A DNA stretch of 64,000 bases from Pseudomonas atagonensis (GTDB lineage: Bacteria > Pseudomonadota > Gammaproteobacteria > Pseudomonadales > Pseudomonadaceae), in assembly GCF_011369485.1 (NCBI RefSeq), contig NZ_VXCA01000023.1, positions 1 through 64,000 on the forward strand, read 5' to 3'. The first letter of the stretch is position 1; every line of letters starts with the position of its first letter. The notes below the pieces were generated by a model. It saw only the letters and a list, made by a program, of their open reading frames with translations. It was not told the DNA's origin and did no database searches. The position numbers and the translations under genes are program-made. Positions 1 through 9,529 of this stretch are shown here, piece by piece.

Positions 1-42
1 GTTTTGCCCGCAGGAAAGTTTTACTCACCTCAGCGAACAAAT

Positions 43-106
43 TTGCACAGTTATTTTCGAATCAGAACACTAGAATACTCCCACCTTTTTCGGAGCCAGA
101 GCCTTT
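43..106 (+). promoter_or_regulatory. leader/promoter region of the pqi operon
   Basis: The DNA ahead of the first pqiA gene is AT-rich. It holds a TAGAAT hexamer at 71-76 that could be a -10 box. The nearest -35-like word, TTGCAC at 43-48, is 22 bp away, too far for a normal sigma-70 promoter, so the promoter assignment is weak. A CGGAG ribosome-binding sequence precedes the ATG at 107. Confidence 0.3.
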
Positions 107-766
107 ATGTCAGAGTCGGTTGACGCCCCCGGGCTGTCAGATTTACCGCTGGAAGACTTGGTGGCCTGTCATGAGTGCGACCTGCTGATGCGCAAGCCGC
201 AACTCGCGCATGGCGAGAAAGCCCTGTGCCCACGCTGCGGTTACGAGTTGTACGCCCACCGCCATAACGTGGTGCAGCGCAGCCTCGCCTTGGTTATCGC
301 TGCCCTTTTGCTTTACATCCCCGCGAACTTTTTGCCCATCATGCAGCTCAATGTACTCGGGCAATCGTCGCAAGACACTGTCTGGACCGGCGTCGTCGGC
401 CTATTCAATACCGACATGCGTGGCGTTTCCGTCGTCGTGTTCCTCTGCAGTATGGCGATACCGCTGCTCAAGCTGTTGTGTCAGTTGGTGGTTTTGCTGT
501 CGATTCGATTCAATATCGGCCGCAGCTACGGTCTGCTGCTTTATCGCATTTACCACCACCTCAAAGACTGGGGAATGCTCGAGGTTTACCTGATGGGCGT
601 ATTGGTGGCGATCGTCAAGCTGGCAGATATGGCAGCCATCACCGTCGGCCTGGGCTTGGCGTGTTTCATCGGTCTGTTGTTGGTTCAGGTCTGGCTGGAA
701 GTGGTGATGTCACCACACCAGATCTGGCAGGCGTTATCGGGGGAAGATGTCCATGCGGGCGATTGA
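107..766 (+). CDS. pqiA: PqiA-family inner-membrane protein (first copy)
   Basis: Paraquat-inducible protein A family, the integral-membrane partner of MCE lipid-transport proteins in the cell envelope. The N-terminal cytoplasmic part has two CxxC pairs (CHEC near residue 22, CPRC near 43), a rubredoxin-like metal ribbon. About four hydrophobic segments follow. At 219 residues it is half the length of E. coli PqiA, which fuses two such modules; here the second module is the next gene. It overlaps that gene by 14 bp and is the first gene of a three-gene operon ending with a six-repeat MCE protein. Known for the family: a role in envelope lipid homeostasis. Inferred: the two short PqiA proteins assemble as a split version of the long one. 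Confidence 0.9.
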   Translation: MSESVDAPGLSDLPLEDLVACHECDLLMRKPQLAHGEKALCPRCGYELYAHRHNVVQRSLALVIAALLLYIPANFLPIMQLNVLGQSSQDTVWTGVVGLFNTDMRGVSVVVFLCSMAIPLLKLLCQLVVLLSIRFNIGRSYGLLLYRIYHHLKDWGMLEVYLMGVLVAIVKLADMAAITVGLGLACFIGLLLVQVWLEVVMSPHQIWQALSGEDVHAGD

Positions 767-1376
767 TGCGGGCATTCTGATCTGTACCGAATGCCATGAA
801 CTGAACAGGCAGGAACCGGGCACCGACGAGCAAACCTGTACCCGTTGTGGTGCGCTGGTTCACCCACGCCGCCCGAACAGTCTGGCGCGAACCTGGGCTT
901 TGCTGATCACCGCGGCAATCATCTACATTCCCGCCAACGTATTACCCATCATGACGGTTAGCTCTTTGGGACAGGGCGACCCCAGCACCATCATGTCAGG
1001 CGTGATTCAGTTGGTGCAGCACGGCATGATCCCGATTGCCGCCGTGGTGTTCATCGCCAGTATTCTGGTGCCGACCTTCAAACTTGTTGGCATCGCGTTG
1101 CTGTTGTTTTCGGTGCAACGACGCCAGCCGTTGTCTGCGCGTCAGCGCATCTGGATGTACCGCTTTATCGAGTTCATTGGCCGCTGGTCGATGCTCGACA
1201 TCTTTGTGATCGCCATTCTGGTGGCGGTCGTCAACTTCGGCCGGCTCGCCAGCGTCGAAGCCAATCTTGGCGCCATCGCCTTCGCCAGTGTGGTGATTCT
1301 GACGATGCTCGCCGCAGTAACTTTCGATCCCCGACTGATTTGGGATAACACGGAGTCGGACGACGACCATGACTGA
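753..1376 (+). CDS. pqiA: PqiA-family inner-membrane protein (second copy)
   Basis: Second half-length PqiA module, with CTEC and CTRC metal-ribbon cysteines at the N-terminus and about four membrane segments (first one LITAAIIYIPANVLPIM). I place the start at the second ATG (753) because GGGGGAAG lies about 7 bases before it; the in-frame ATG at 747 is the alternative. It overlaps both neighbours (14 bp upstream, 8 bp downstream), which indicates translational coupling. Together with the previous gene it corresponds to the two halves of E. coli PqiA/YebS. Confidence 0.88.
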   Translation: MRAIDAGILICTECHELNRQEPGTDEQTCTRCGALVHPRRPNSLARTWALLITAAIIYIPANVLPIMTVSSLGQGDPSTIMSGVIQLVQHGMIPIAAVVFIASILVPTFKLVGIALLLFSVQRRQPLSARQRIWMYRFIEFIGRWSMLDIFVIAILVAVVNFGRLASVEANLGAIAFASVVILTMLAAVTFDPRLIWDNTESDDDHD

Positions 1377-3672
1377 TTTGCCTGTAGCGAAAACCCGGCC
1401 AGCCTCGAACTGGTCCGCCATTTGGGTGTTGCCCCTGATCGCCCTGATCATTGGCGGCTGGCTCGGCTGGCGTGCGTATAACGAAACCGGCATCGAAATT
1501 CAGGTGCGCTTCGAAAGTGGCGAAGGCATTCAGGCCAACAAGACTGAAGTGGTCTACAAAGGCATGCCTGTCGGTAAGGTCAAAACACTCAAACTCGATG
1601 ATGAAGGCAACTCCAAAGGCGTCATCGCCACGGTCGAGATGAACAAGGATGTCGAGCAGTATCTCAAGACCAGCACGCGCTTCTGGCTGGTCAAACCGAG
1701 TGTGACGCTGGCCGGTATTACCGGTCTGGAAACGCTTGTCTCCGGTAACTACGTGGCGATCAGCCCCGGCGAAGGCGAGCCGACCCGCAAGTTCAAGGCG
1801 TTGGCAGAAGAGCCGCCGTTGTCGGATTCCAAACCCGGTCTGCACCTGACCATCAAGGCCGATCGCCTTGGCTCACTGAACCGGGGCAGTCCGGTGTTCT
1901 ACAAGCAGATCCAGGTCGGGCAGATCAAAAGCTACGTGCTGTCTGAAGACCAGAGCACCGTTGAGCTCAAAGTGTTTATCGAGCCGACCTACGCCAAACT
2001 GGTGCGCAAACACACGCGATTCTGGAATGCCAGTGGCATCAGCATCGATGCCAACCTGTCCGGGGTGAAAGTACGCAGCGAATCCCTGGCGAGTATCGTT
2101 GCCGGCGGCATCGCCTTCGCAACACCGGAGAACCGCAAGGACAGTCCGCCCACTGATCCGAGCCTGCCGTTCCGTCTCTACGAAGACTTCGACGCCGCCG
2201 CTGCCGGCATCCGCGTCAAGGTCAAGCTCAGTGACTTTGAAGGCCTGCAGGCCGGGCGCACGCCGGTGATGTACAAAGGCATTCAGGTCGGCAATCTGAA
2301 AGCACTGAAAATCGACCCGGATCTGAACAGTGCAACCGCCGAACTGACCCTCGATCCATTGGCTGAAGACTACCTGGTTGATGGCACCCAGTTCTGGGTA
2401 GTCAAACCGTCGATCTCTCTGGCCGGTATCACCGGACTCGAAGCGTTGGTGAAGGGCAACTACATCGCCGTGCGTCCGGGTGACAAAGGTTCGCCGCCGA
2501 AGCGCGAATTCGAAGCGCGCCCCAAAGCGCCGCCACTGGATCTGCGAGCGCCGGGCCTGCACTTGGTGTTGTTCACCGATAGTCTCGGTTCGATCGATGT
2601 CGGCAGTCCGATTCTCTACAAGCAGGTCAAGGTCGGTTCGGTTCAGAGCTATCAGTTTTCCAAGACCAAGAAGCAGTTGGTCATCGGCGTGCACATCGAG
2701 AAGGAATACGAAAATCTGGTCAACGCCTCGACCCGTTTCTGGAACGTCAGCGGCATTACGCTGACCGGTGGCCTGACAGGCGGAATTCAAGTGAAAAGTG
2801 AATCCCTGCAGACCTTGATGGCCGGCGGTATTGCATTCGAAACGCCGCAAGCCAAGGCTCCGTTGCAGAAACGTATCCCGCGCTTCCGTCTGTTCGCCAA
2901 CCACGACGAGGCCAATCAAAAGGGCGCCGTGGTAACGATCAAGGTTGATCGCGCCGACGGTCTGCGCAGCGGCACGCCGATTCGTTTCAAAGGCCTGGAT
3001 GTCGGCAAGATTGAAAGCGTCGATCTGACAGATGATCTGCAGTCGGTGATTCTCACCGCGCGTATCACCGAGGTGCCGGAAAAGATTGCCCGGGTGGGCA
3101 GCCAGTTCTGGGTCGTCAAACCGGAGCTGGGTCTGATCAAGACCTCGAATCTGGAAACACTGGTCACCGGTCAGTACGTTGAAGTGCAACCCGCGGCGAA
3201 AAACCTCGGCCCGCAGAAAAACTTCGTAGCGCTGGCCAGCCCGCCGGAAGTGACCAAGCAGGAAGCCGGTCTGAGTCTGGTCTTGAGTGCTGCCCGACGC
3301 GGTTCGCTGAAACCGGGTGTGCCAGTGACCTATCGCGAAATCACCGTGGGTAAAGTCACCGGTTATGAACTCGGCCAGACGGCGGATCGTGTCTTGGTGC
3401 ACATCCTGATCGAACCGAAGTACGCACCCCTGGTGCGCAGTGGCAGCCGCTTCTGGAACACCAGCGGTGTCGGTTTCGATATCGGCTTGTTCAAAGGCGT
3501 GACGGTGCGCACGGAGTCTCTGGAGACTGCGATTCAGGGCGGCATCGCTTTCGCCACGCCGGACGGCGAACGCATGGGCAACCCGGCACGGGCCGAACAG
3601 ACCTTCCCGCTGTTCGACAAGTTTGAAGATGAATGGCTGACCTGGGCGCCGAAAATCCCCCTCGGCAAATAA
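1369..3672 (+). CDS. pqiB: PqiB-type MCE protein with six MCE repeats
   Basis: A 767-residue protein with one N-terminal membrane anchor (about residues 16-35) and a large periplasmic part made of six MCE repeats. Each begins with a pattern such as GVP or GTPIRFKGLDVGKI (near 37, 160, 280, 400, 520, 640). Known for the family: MCE rings stack into a tunnel that bridges inner and outer membranes and moves lipids. Six repeats is between E. coli PqiB (three) and YebT/LetB (seven), so the assembled tube should be nearly LetB-like in length; that is inference. A strong terminator follows the stop codon. Confidence 0.92.
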   Translation: MTDLPVAKTRPASNWSAIWVLPLIALIIGGWLGWRAYNETGIEIQVRFESGEGIQANKTEVVYKGMPVGKVKTLKLDDEGNSKGVIATVEMNKDVEQYLKTSTRFWLVKPSVTLAGITGLETLVSGNYVAISPGEGEPTRKFKALAEEPPLSDSKPGLHLTIKADRLGSLNRGSPVFYKQIQVGQIKSYVLSEDQSTVELKVFIEPTYAKLVRKHTRFWNASGISIDANLSGVKVRSESLASIVAGGIAFATPENRKDSPPTDPSLPFRLYEDFDAAAAGIRVKVKLSDFEGLQAGRTPVMYKGIQVGNLKALKIDPDLNSATAELTLDPLAEDYLVDGTQFWVVKPSISLAGITGLEALVKGNYIAVRPGDKGSPPKREFEARPKAPPLDLRAPGLHLVLFTDSLGSIDVGSPILYKQVKVGSVQSYQFSKTKKQLVIGVHIEKEYENLVNASTRFWNVSGITLTGGLTGGIQVKSESLQTLMAGGIAFETPQAKAPLQKRIPRFRLFANHDEANQKGAVVTIKVDRADGLRSGTPIRFKGLDVGKIESVDLTDDLQSVILTARITEVPEKIARVGSQFWVVKPELGLIKTSNLETLVTGQYVEVQPAAKNLGPQKNFVALASPPEVTKQEAGLSLVLSAARRGSLKPGVPVTYREITVGKVTGYELGQTADRVLVHILIEPKYAPLVRSGSRFWNTSGVGFDIGLFKGVTVRTESLETAIQGGIAFATPDGERMGNPARAEQTFPLFDKFEDEWLTWAPKIPLGK

Positions 3673-3685
3673 TCCCGAGCCCATG

Positions 3686-3724
3686 AAAAAGGGCCGCGAT
3701 CCAATGGATCGCGGCCCTTTTTTT
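3686..3724. terminator. bidirectional terminator between pqiB and mksB
   Basis: The hairpin GGGCCGCGATCC-aat-GGATCGCGGCCC is flanked by five A on the left and seven T on the right. It serves pqiB on the plus strand and, by symmetry, mksB on the minus strand. Confidence 0.93.
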
Positions 3725-3742
3725 GTATCCGTCAGTGACGCA

Positions 3743-6583
3743 TCAAACCGCATCCATCTCCGGTTCATCCGCTTCGACATTGACCGTGGCCTTCACCGCA
3801 TCGTGGCGGCGGATGTACTTCCAGTCCGCCTCGTCGATGTAGATGCCGGCCGGGCCGCTGCCGCCTTCCAGGTCGATGGCGACACTGGCGCAGACCTGCG
3901 GCTTCACACTCGCCAGGATCGGCACGAAGCCCAGTTGCAGGCTGGTTTCCAGCAGGGCGGCCTGGTTCTTCTCGTCGATGTCCGCCGCCTCGTCGAGGTA
4001 ATACGGCAGACGCACACGCCCGGCCAGGTCGCGGTCCATCAAGTGCAGTAACAAGTACATGTTGGTCAGCGCCTTGATGGTCATCGTGGTGCCGTTGGAC
4101 GCCGCGCCGTCGATGTCGGTGTGGATAACCGGCTGGCCGTTGACCTTGGTGATCTCGAACGCCAGTTCGAACAAGTCCTTGAGGCCGAGCTGGTTGTGGT
4201 TCGCCGCCACCAGCCGCGCCAGGTATTCCTTGGCTTCTTCGTTCTTGTTGTCTTGTTCGGCGCTTTGGCTCAGGTCGAACACCGACAGGGTTTCGCCTTC
4301 TTCGTACTGGCCGGCGCTGTGGATGATCTGGTCGATGTGCTTGAGCGCTTCCTTGTTTGGCGCCAGCACGATGCGGAAGCTCTGCAGGTTGGACACCTGA
4401 CGCTTGTTGATCTCGCGGTTGAACAGTGCCAGTTGGTGCTCGAGGCTGTCGTAGTCGCTGCGGATGTTGCGCAGCGTCCGGGCGATATCGGTTACGGCTG
4501 CACGACGGGCCTTGCCCAGGGTCAGGGCTTCGTCGGTACGGTGCGCGTAAGCGTTGATCAGCAACGACAGGCGGCGCTCCATGTCGTCTTCACTGTCGAA
4601 CTTGGCCACGCCTTTCAGGCGCACTTGTGCGTACAGCGCTTCGATCTGGCCATCGGCACGCAGCAAGCCTTGCCAGCTGTCCTGATAGTCGTTGAGCAGT
4701 GGCAGCAGGTTATCCATTGAATCGTCGACCGGGTCCATGAACGGAGTGCCGAACGGCAGATCCGCCGGCAGCAACTGACGGCGACGCAGGGCGTCGTCGA
4801 GGGTGCGTTGCTTGGCTTCCATGTCGGCGATCTGCCGGCCGACCAGTTGCAGCTTGGCGGACAGTTGCTGGACGCGTTCGGTAAAGGCATCGCTGGATCG
4901 CTTGAGCTCGTCCTGCGCGCCTTCCATCTGCGCCAGTTGCTCGAGCTTGTCGCCTTCTTCTGCGCTCAGGGTCTGGGTGCGACGGAAATCTTCCAGGGCT
5001 TTCTGCGCGTCCAGTACCTGCTGGTACAGCGCTTCGGTCTGGGTCTTGCTCGCAGCGCGGTCGGAGGCAACCGCTTGCTGGGTCTTGAGTTGTTTGAGCT
5101 CTTTTTCCAGGCGCTCTTTCTGGTCGCGCAACGCTGCACGGTCGGCCAGCGCTTGCAAAGCCGGCGGCTCGATGTGCGAGATGTCGATCGACAGGCCCGG
5201 CACTTCGAAACGCTCGCCCTTGAAGCCATCAAGGATCAGCTCAACCGATTTGACCCACTCGCCATCGTCGTCGAGGGTGATGCCGTGGTCGCCCAGCGGC
5301 AGGCTGAACAGCGCGCTGTTGAACAGACGCATCAGGCGTTCGACGTCCTGTTGCGAAAACTCTTCGCGCAGGCGGGCGTAGCTGTTGTTGTCGGCGTGAT
5401 CGAGTTGCTGCTTCACCGACTTCAGGCGTTTTTCCAGATCGCGAAGACGTTCTTCGAGATCCTCGGCGCTGAACTGACGGGACTGAGCCAGCGCACCGGC
5501 CAGTTCGTCGTGAGCGTCCTTGGCCGCCAGCAGTTGCTGCTCCAGAACCTTGACGTCATCGACCAGCGCGAAGCGGTTCTTCAGCACCGACAACTCGCCG
5601 AGCCAGCGCTGGATGCCGGAGATTTCCCGCTCCAGACGCATCAGTTCCTGAGTGCCACCGCGCTGATCGTTTTGCAGATCGTCCTGCTCGCGACGGTAGT
5701 GCTCGGCCTGAATCGCCAGTTCTTCCTTGCGCGCACCGGCGTAATCCGACCAGGTGCCGAGCAACGAATCGAGTAGCGGCGACAGGCGATGCAGTTTGCC
5801 GCGCAGCACGTCGCGCTGTTTCACGCCGTTGGCCAAGGCTTCGACCAGCGGGCCGGCAGCGACCAGCGAGTTGTAGTCCTGTTCCATGCGACGCACGTCG
5901 CGGAAGGCTTCTTCGCACGCCGCGATGTAATCGACGCTGCCGGAACGCAGGCTGTGTTCGAAGGCATCGAGGAACAACTGCTTGAGCTTGGCCGCCGTGA
6001 TTTCACGCATGTGCAGCAGGTTGATGAACAACGCACGGAAGGTCTTCAGGCTCTGCTCGCTGGTGGAGCGCAGCGGGATCAGGGTCAGATCCAGTGGGAT
6101 CGACGTATGACCGCCGACCAGCAAACGACGCAGTTCATCCGGTTTGAGTTCGTAGGCTTTCAGGCCTTCTTTCTCAAGGTTGCTGAACAGCTCCTTCTGG
6201 CGCAGGCAGGTATCGTTTTTCTGGTAGTGAGCCAGATCAAGCTTGCCGGCATAGGCGAAGAACTGGTGACCGAAACCGCCACCCGGTCCGCGACCGACCA
6301 CGCCGATCACGTGCGGGCCATGAGGCAGGTTCACTTCGACAAGGATGTAGCTAGTGTCGGACGCAAAGTAGAAACGCCGGGATTGTTCCAGGCTGTACTT
6401 GCCGAAACTCATGTCCGACATGCGCGCCAAAATCGGAAACTGCAAGGCGTTGATCGAGGCGGATTTACCGAGGTTGTTCGCGCCGTAGACCGACAGCGGT
6501 TCTTCCAGCGGGAACAGGCCGAGGCTGTAACCGGCGGTATTCAAAAGGGCAAAGCGGCGGATGCCGTAGCGTTCCTGGCTCAT
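3743..6583 (-). CDS. mksB: condensin-like SMC ATPase MksB
   Basis: MukB-like SMC subunit of the MksBEF condensin, which acts on the nucleoid in chromosome organisation. The Walker A motif GANNLGKS is at residues 34-41. Long stretches of heptad, Glu/Lys/Gln-rich coiled coil fill about 230-720. The Walker B/D-loop region YYLDEAAD begins at 861. At 946 residues it is shorter than MukB, as usual for MksB. The start overlaps the mksE stop by 4 bp (ATGA), so mksF-mksE-mksB is a coupled operon. No mksG (TOPRIM nuclease) follows: the next gene is convergent pqiB. This argues for the chromosomal rather than the plasmid-defence (Wadjet) form. Confidence 0.92.
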   Translation of the reverse strand: MSQERYGIRRFALLNTAGYSLGLFPLEEPLSVYGANNLGKSASINALQFPILARMSDMSFGKYSLEQSRRFYFASDTSYILVEVNLPHGPHVIGVVGRGPGGGFGHQFFAYAGKLDLAHYQKNDTCLRQKELFSNLEKEGLKAYELKPDELRRLLVGGHTSIPLDLTLIPLRSTSEQSLKTFRALFINLLHMREITAAKLKQLFLDAFEHSLRSGSVDYIAACEEAFRDVRRMEQDYNSLVAAGPLVEALANGVKQRDVLRGKLHRLSPLLDSLLGTWSDYAGARKEELAIQAEHYRREQDDLQNDQRGGTQELMRLEREISGIQRWLGELSVLKNRFALVDDVKVLEQQLLAAKDAHDELAGALAQSRQFSAEDLEERLRDLEKRLKSVKQQLDHADNNSYARLREEFSQQDVERLMRLFNSALFSLPLGDHGITLDDDGEWVKSVELILDGFKGERFEVPGLSIDISHIEPPALQALADRAALRDQKERLEKELKQLKTQQAVASDRAASKTQTEALYQQVLDAQKALEDFRRTQTLSAEEGDKLEQLAQMEGAQDELKRSSDAFTERVQQLSAKLQLVGRQIADMEAKQRTLDDALRRRQLLPADLPFGTPFMDPVDDSMDNLLPLLNDYQDSWQGLLRADGQIEALYAQVRLKGVAKFDSEDDMERRLSLLINAYAHRTDEALTLGKARRAAVTDIARTLRNIRSDYDSLEHQLALFNREINKRQVSNLQSFRIVLAPNKEALKHIDQIIHSAGQYEEGETLSVFDLSQSAEQDNKNEEAKEYLARLVAANHNQLGLKDLFELAFEITKVNGQPVIHTDIDGAASNGTTMTIKALTNMYLLLHLMDRDLAGRVRLPYYLDEAADIDEKNQAALLETSLQLGFVPILASVKPQVCASVAIDLEGGSGPAGIYIDEADWKYIRRHDAVKATVNVEADEPEMDAV

Positions 6584-7281
6584 GCGTCGGACTCCTGTTC
6601 TTCGGCAATGGCGCGGGCCAGTGCGTCTTCTTCGCTTTCTTCTTCAAACTCTGAGAGATCGAGCGGGTCGTCGGTTTCCAGAAATTTGGCCTCGGCGGCT
6701 TCGTCGATCAGCACCGGTGCCGGCAGCGGCAGAACGCTGTGCACGCTGGCGGCCAGGTCGCGGTCTTGCTGAACCGACAGGCAGACATCGAGGAAACGGT
6801 GCATCGGCGGCAGGAAACGGTACACGCCGTTTTCTTCGCCGGCGAAACCGAGCTGGGTCATGCGGCGCATGATCTTTTCTTCCAGCTCTTCAACGGTCTG
6901 TACTTCGGCCTGAATGAACAGGTCGCGGTATTTTTCCAGCAGCGACGGCAGTTCTTCGCGGCCGAGGCTGCCGCCGTCGAGCACGGCGATCGGGTCGCGG
7001 CCCTGATCGGCCAGATGCTCGACGAGTATGAAGGTGAACAGCGCCAGACGCTGGGCAGTCTTGTTCACCGCCGCAGCGGCCATGTCCGGGACGAAGTAAT
7101 AGAAACCACGGGTGTCGCAGACCAGTTCAAAGCCAAGCGCCTTGAACAGCGTGCGGTACTGATCCTGGAAGTTCGACAGTTGCGCGTACAGCTCCGGGTC
7201 GCGGCGGCTGACGTGGTAACCCTTGAACAGCTCGCGGAAGATCGGCGCGAGTTGCGACAGTTCGGAAAGATCAAGATGCAT
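6580..7281 (-). CDS. mksE: condensin accessory subunit MksE
   Basis: Winged-helix (KITE-type) accessory subunit that binds the kleisin MksF in the MksBEF condensin. The start is set at the ATG at 7281 (MHLDLSELSQL); this overlaps mksF by 11 bp, and the longer frame upstream lies wholly inside mksF. About 233 residues, with an acidic C-terminal tail (DLSEFEEESEEDA). Operon position between mksF and mksB is the standard order. Confidence 0.88.
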   Translation of the reverse strand: MHLDLSELSQLAPIFRELFKGYHVSRRDPELYAQLSNFQDQYRTLFKALGFELVCDTRGFYYFVPDMAAAAVNKTAQRLALFTFILVEHLADQGRDPIAVLDGGSLGREELPSLLEKYRDLFIQAEVQTVEELEEKIMRRMTQLGFAGEENGVYRFLPPMHRFLDVCLSVQQDRDLAASVHSVLPLPAPVLIDEAAEAKFLETDDPLDLSEFEEESEEDALARAIAEEQESDA

Positions 7282-8551
7282 TGGGGATGCTCGCAGAATC
7301 CTCGGCGGCGGTGTCGCCGGTCGAGAGCAGGGCGAAGGAGCGCAGGCTGACCTGGTGCTCATGAGTGTGGTATTCACGGCGTTCCAGACGCTCGCGCTTG
7401 AAGCGTTTTTCCCGCGACAGGCGCGAGAACCAGTAAAGCAATTCGTCGGTCGCGCCGTCCGGTTCCTGCTCCAGCAGCCAGGTCATCAGATCCGGCATTG
7501 GCAGCGATTCTTCGCAACGGTCGACCATCTCGCGCACGGTGCGCGGTGCGCGCGGGGCATCGCCGGTCTTTTGCGACTTGTGCGCCTTGGGGAAGCGCGC
7601 CGGTTTCGGCTCGAAACGCGCCAAGGCGTAGACGTAGGCTTCGACCTGACTGGCGCTGCCGAGGAAGGTGCTTTGCGGCCGGGTAAACAACGGCATCGCG
7701 GCTTGCGGCACGGCGTCGATGCCTTTGCGGCGGATCGCGGCCAGCGCCAGTGCAGCACCACGAGTCACGGCGTTATGCCGGCGTGCTTCTTCACGCAGCG
7801 GCAGCAGCAGTTCACGGGCGTGACGCAGAGTCAGTTGGGCGCTGGTCTGCATTTCGAGGATGCGCGCGTGGGTGCGCAGCAGCATGTCGTCATCGACCAG
7901 ATGGCCGAGACGCTGCTGTTCGCTGAGCATCTTCAGCAGCACGGTTTCGACCTTGCGCACGCCTTGTTCGAAGGCGCCGTCGGCGTTCACCAGATCGATC
8001 ATCGGCTCGACGTATTCGTCCCAGGTCGCCAGCACTTCGGCGTAACGCTGACGCAGCGGAATCTGCCGGTCGCTGGTCTTGGCTCGTTCAGCCACGGCCA
8101 CCAGCGCCTGTTCGTCGTTGTCGAGTTTCTTCAGAACGTCGCGCACGCGCATGTCGAGCAGACGCAGCTGACGCGCCAGATCATTGCCATCGCGGACATC
8201 GAACGCATCCTGGATGTAACCGGCCAGACGCTCGAGGTGGCGCAGATAAGCTTCGATCTCCAGGCACAGGCCCAGTCGGTGTTCTCGACGCAGGTAGGCG
8301 AGGAAGTCGTGAATCTGCGCGTTCAGCTCGAAACGGTTCGGGCTTTTCGCCACGGGCACCAGAATATCGAGGCGAATCCACACGTCGAGCAGACTGGTGA
8401 TGTCCTGCGGCGTGCTGTCCAGTTGTTGGGCGGCCAGTTGCGTGCGCAGTTCGTTGAGGCTCAGTGTGCCTTGGTCGAAGTGCTCGCACAGTGGCTCCAG
8501 AAGTGCCCAGTGTTCAGCGAGGGCGCGCAAGACGCGCTTGGGTTCGATCAT
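7271..8551 (-). CDS. mksF: condensin kleisin subunit MksF
   Basis: Kleisin of MksBEF that bridges the MksB heads. About 426 residues, mostly helical, starting MIEPKRVLRALAEHW. I chose the ATG at 8551 because the 29 residues upstream look non-coding; there is no strong ribosome-binding site at either start, so the exact start is uncertain. First gene of the mksFEB operon, transcribed away from the divergent polymerase psi-subunit gene. Confidence 0.88.
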   Translation of the reverse strand: MIEPKRVLRALAEHWALLEPLCEHFDQGTLSLNELRTQLAAQQLDSTPQDITSLLDVWIRLDILVPVAKSPNRFELNAQIHDFLAYLRREHRLGLCLEIEAYLRHLERLAGYIQDAFDVRDGNDLARQLRLLDMRVRDVLKKLDNDEQALVAVAERAKTSDRQIPLRQRYAEVLATWDEYVEPMIDLVNADGAFEQGVRKVETVLLKMLSEQQRLGHLVDDDMLLRTHARILEMQTSAQLTLRHARELLLPLREEARRHNAVTRGAALALAAIRRKGIDAVPQAAMPLFTRPQSTFLGSASQVEAYVYALARFEPKPARFPKAHKSQKTGDAPRAPRTVREMVDRCEESLPMPDLMTWLLEQEPDGATDELLYWFSRLSREKRFKRERLERREYHTHEHQVSLRSFALLSTGDTAAEDSASIPNAS

Positions 8552-8743
8552 CGGAATGGCCGGCTGGTTGGCGATTAAAAGCCGCGATTGTACTGCATCG
8601 CGGGCGATGCGATTCACTCTCGGGACGGGCTGTCGCATTCTGGCGATAAAGCGCCCGGGTAAAGTCTATCGATCAACCGCAAGCGATCTTGAGCGAAGGG
8701 CGGTAGAATCAGCCCACTTCAGTTATCCACAAGTGGCCGACCC

Positions 8744-9529
8744 TTGCTAATCGAGTCCCGCCGCCGCGCCTATTTGAACGCCATGCAGGTGGTCAACTGG
8801 CTGCCGCGCACCGAATTGCCTTTCGCCGCGCCGTCGCGGCCCGAGCTGCTGGACATGCCCGAGCCCGAGGTCGTGGCGCAGGTTGTGCCGATGCCGCAGG
8901 TCGAAACGCCCGTGCAGCCTGCTGCGCGACCGTCTGAACGGCCGAAGATCGAAGTGCCGCGCCCGTCGCTGGCGAGCACCCGAACCGGTGCCAAACCGGT
9001 GGCGGAAGTCGACGACACGCCAGTGGTCGTCAAACCGGCCCCCGTGCCGCCACCGCGATTCGCCCTGCAATTGTTGCGCGCCGGACGTTGCCTGTTGCTG
9101 GTCGAGTTACCCACAGGTGAACCGTTCCAGAGCCGCGATCCGGCCTATCTGCTGCTCAAGGACATGCTGCGCGCCGCAGGTCTGCCAGATGCGCCGCAAA
9201 TTGTCGGCGAGCCGGTGCGCTGGCCGTGGCTCAATCGCGGCACCATGGATCAAGGCCCGGACGCGGCGCGCGACTTCGTTCAGGGCTTCCTGTCGGTACA
9301 AATGGAAGCGGCGCCGTGTGCGTGCCTGTGGCTGATTGGCCTGCCGGCCGTGCGGTTTGCAGGTGAGGCGGACGCCGAAGCGTTCAATCGTGAATTGCAG
9401 ATCGAAGGTCTGGGCTCGGCCTGGGCCATCCCGGGTCTGGAATTGTTAATGGAAGAGCCACAGCGCAAAGCCGCTGTGTGGCAAGCCATGCGTCGGCTGA
9501 TGACGCGCTGGAAAGAATCGAATGAGTGA
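8744..9529 (+). CDS. holD: DNA polymerase III psi subunit, pseudomonad type
   Basis: Corresponds by position (directly before rimI, as holD is in E. coli) and by sequence features to the divergent psi subunit described for P. aeruginosa. It has an N-terminal segment (MQVVNWLPRTELPFAAPSRPE) followed by a Pro/Val-rich low-complexity linker (about residues 30-100) and a C-terminal globular domain (FALQLLRAGRCLLLVELPTG onward). Known role: psi ties the clamp loader to chi/SSB. The longest frame starts with TTG at 8744; an ATG at 8783 gives 248 residues and may be the real start. It overlaps rimI by 8 bp. Identification rests on synteny and recalled family features, not on alignment. Confidence 0.75.
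   Translation: MLIESRRRAYLNAMQVVNWLPRTELPFAAPSRPELLDMPEPEVVAQVVPMPQVETPVQPAARPSERPKIEVPRPSLASTRTGAKPVAEVDDTPVVVKPAPVPPPRFALQLLRAGRCLLLVELPTGEPFQSRDPAYLLLKDMLRAAGLPDAPQIVGEPVRWPWLNRGTMDQGPDAARDFVQGFLSVQMEAAPCACLWLIGLPAVRFAGEADAEAFNRELQIEGLGSAWAIPGLELLMEEPQRKAAVWQAMRRLMTRWKESNE

Noticed and set aside
1873..3780. 635-codon open frame opposite pqiB
   Set aside because: High-GC third-position bias keeps the antisense frame of real genes open; the predicted product has no domain and the plus-strand gene has clear MCE repeats.
3743..8551. Wadjet plasmid-defence system
   Set aside because: The defining nuclease subunit (JetD/MksG) is not present; only mksF, mksE and mksB are there.
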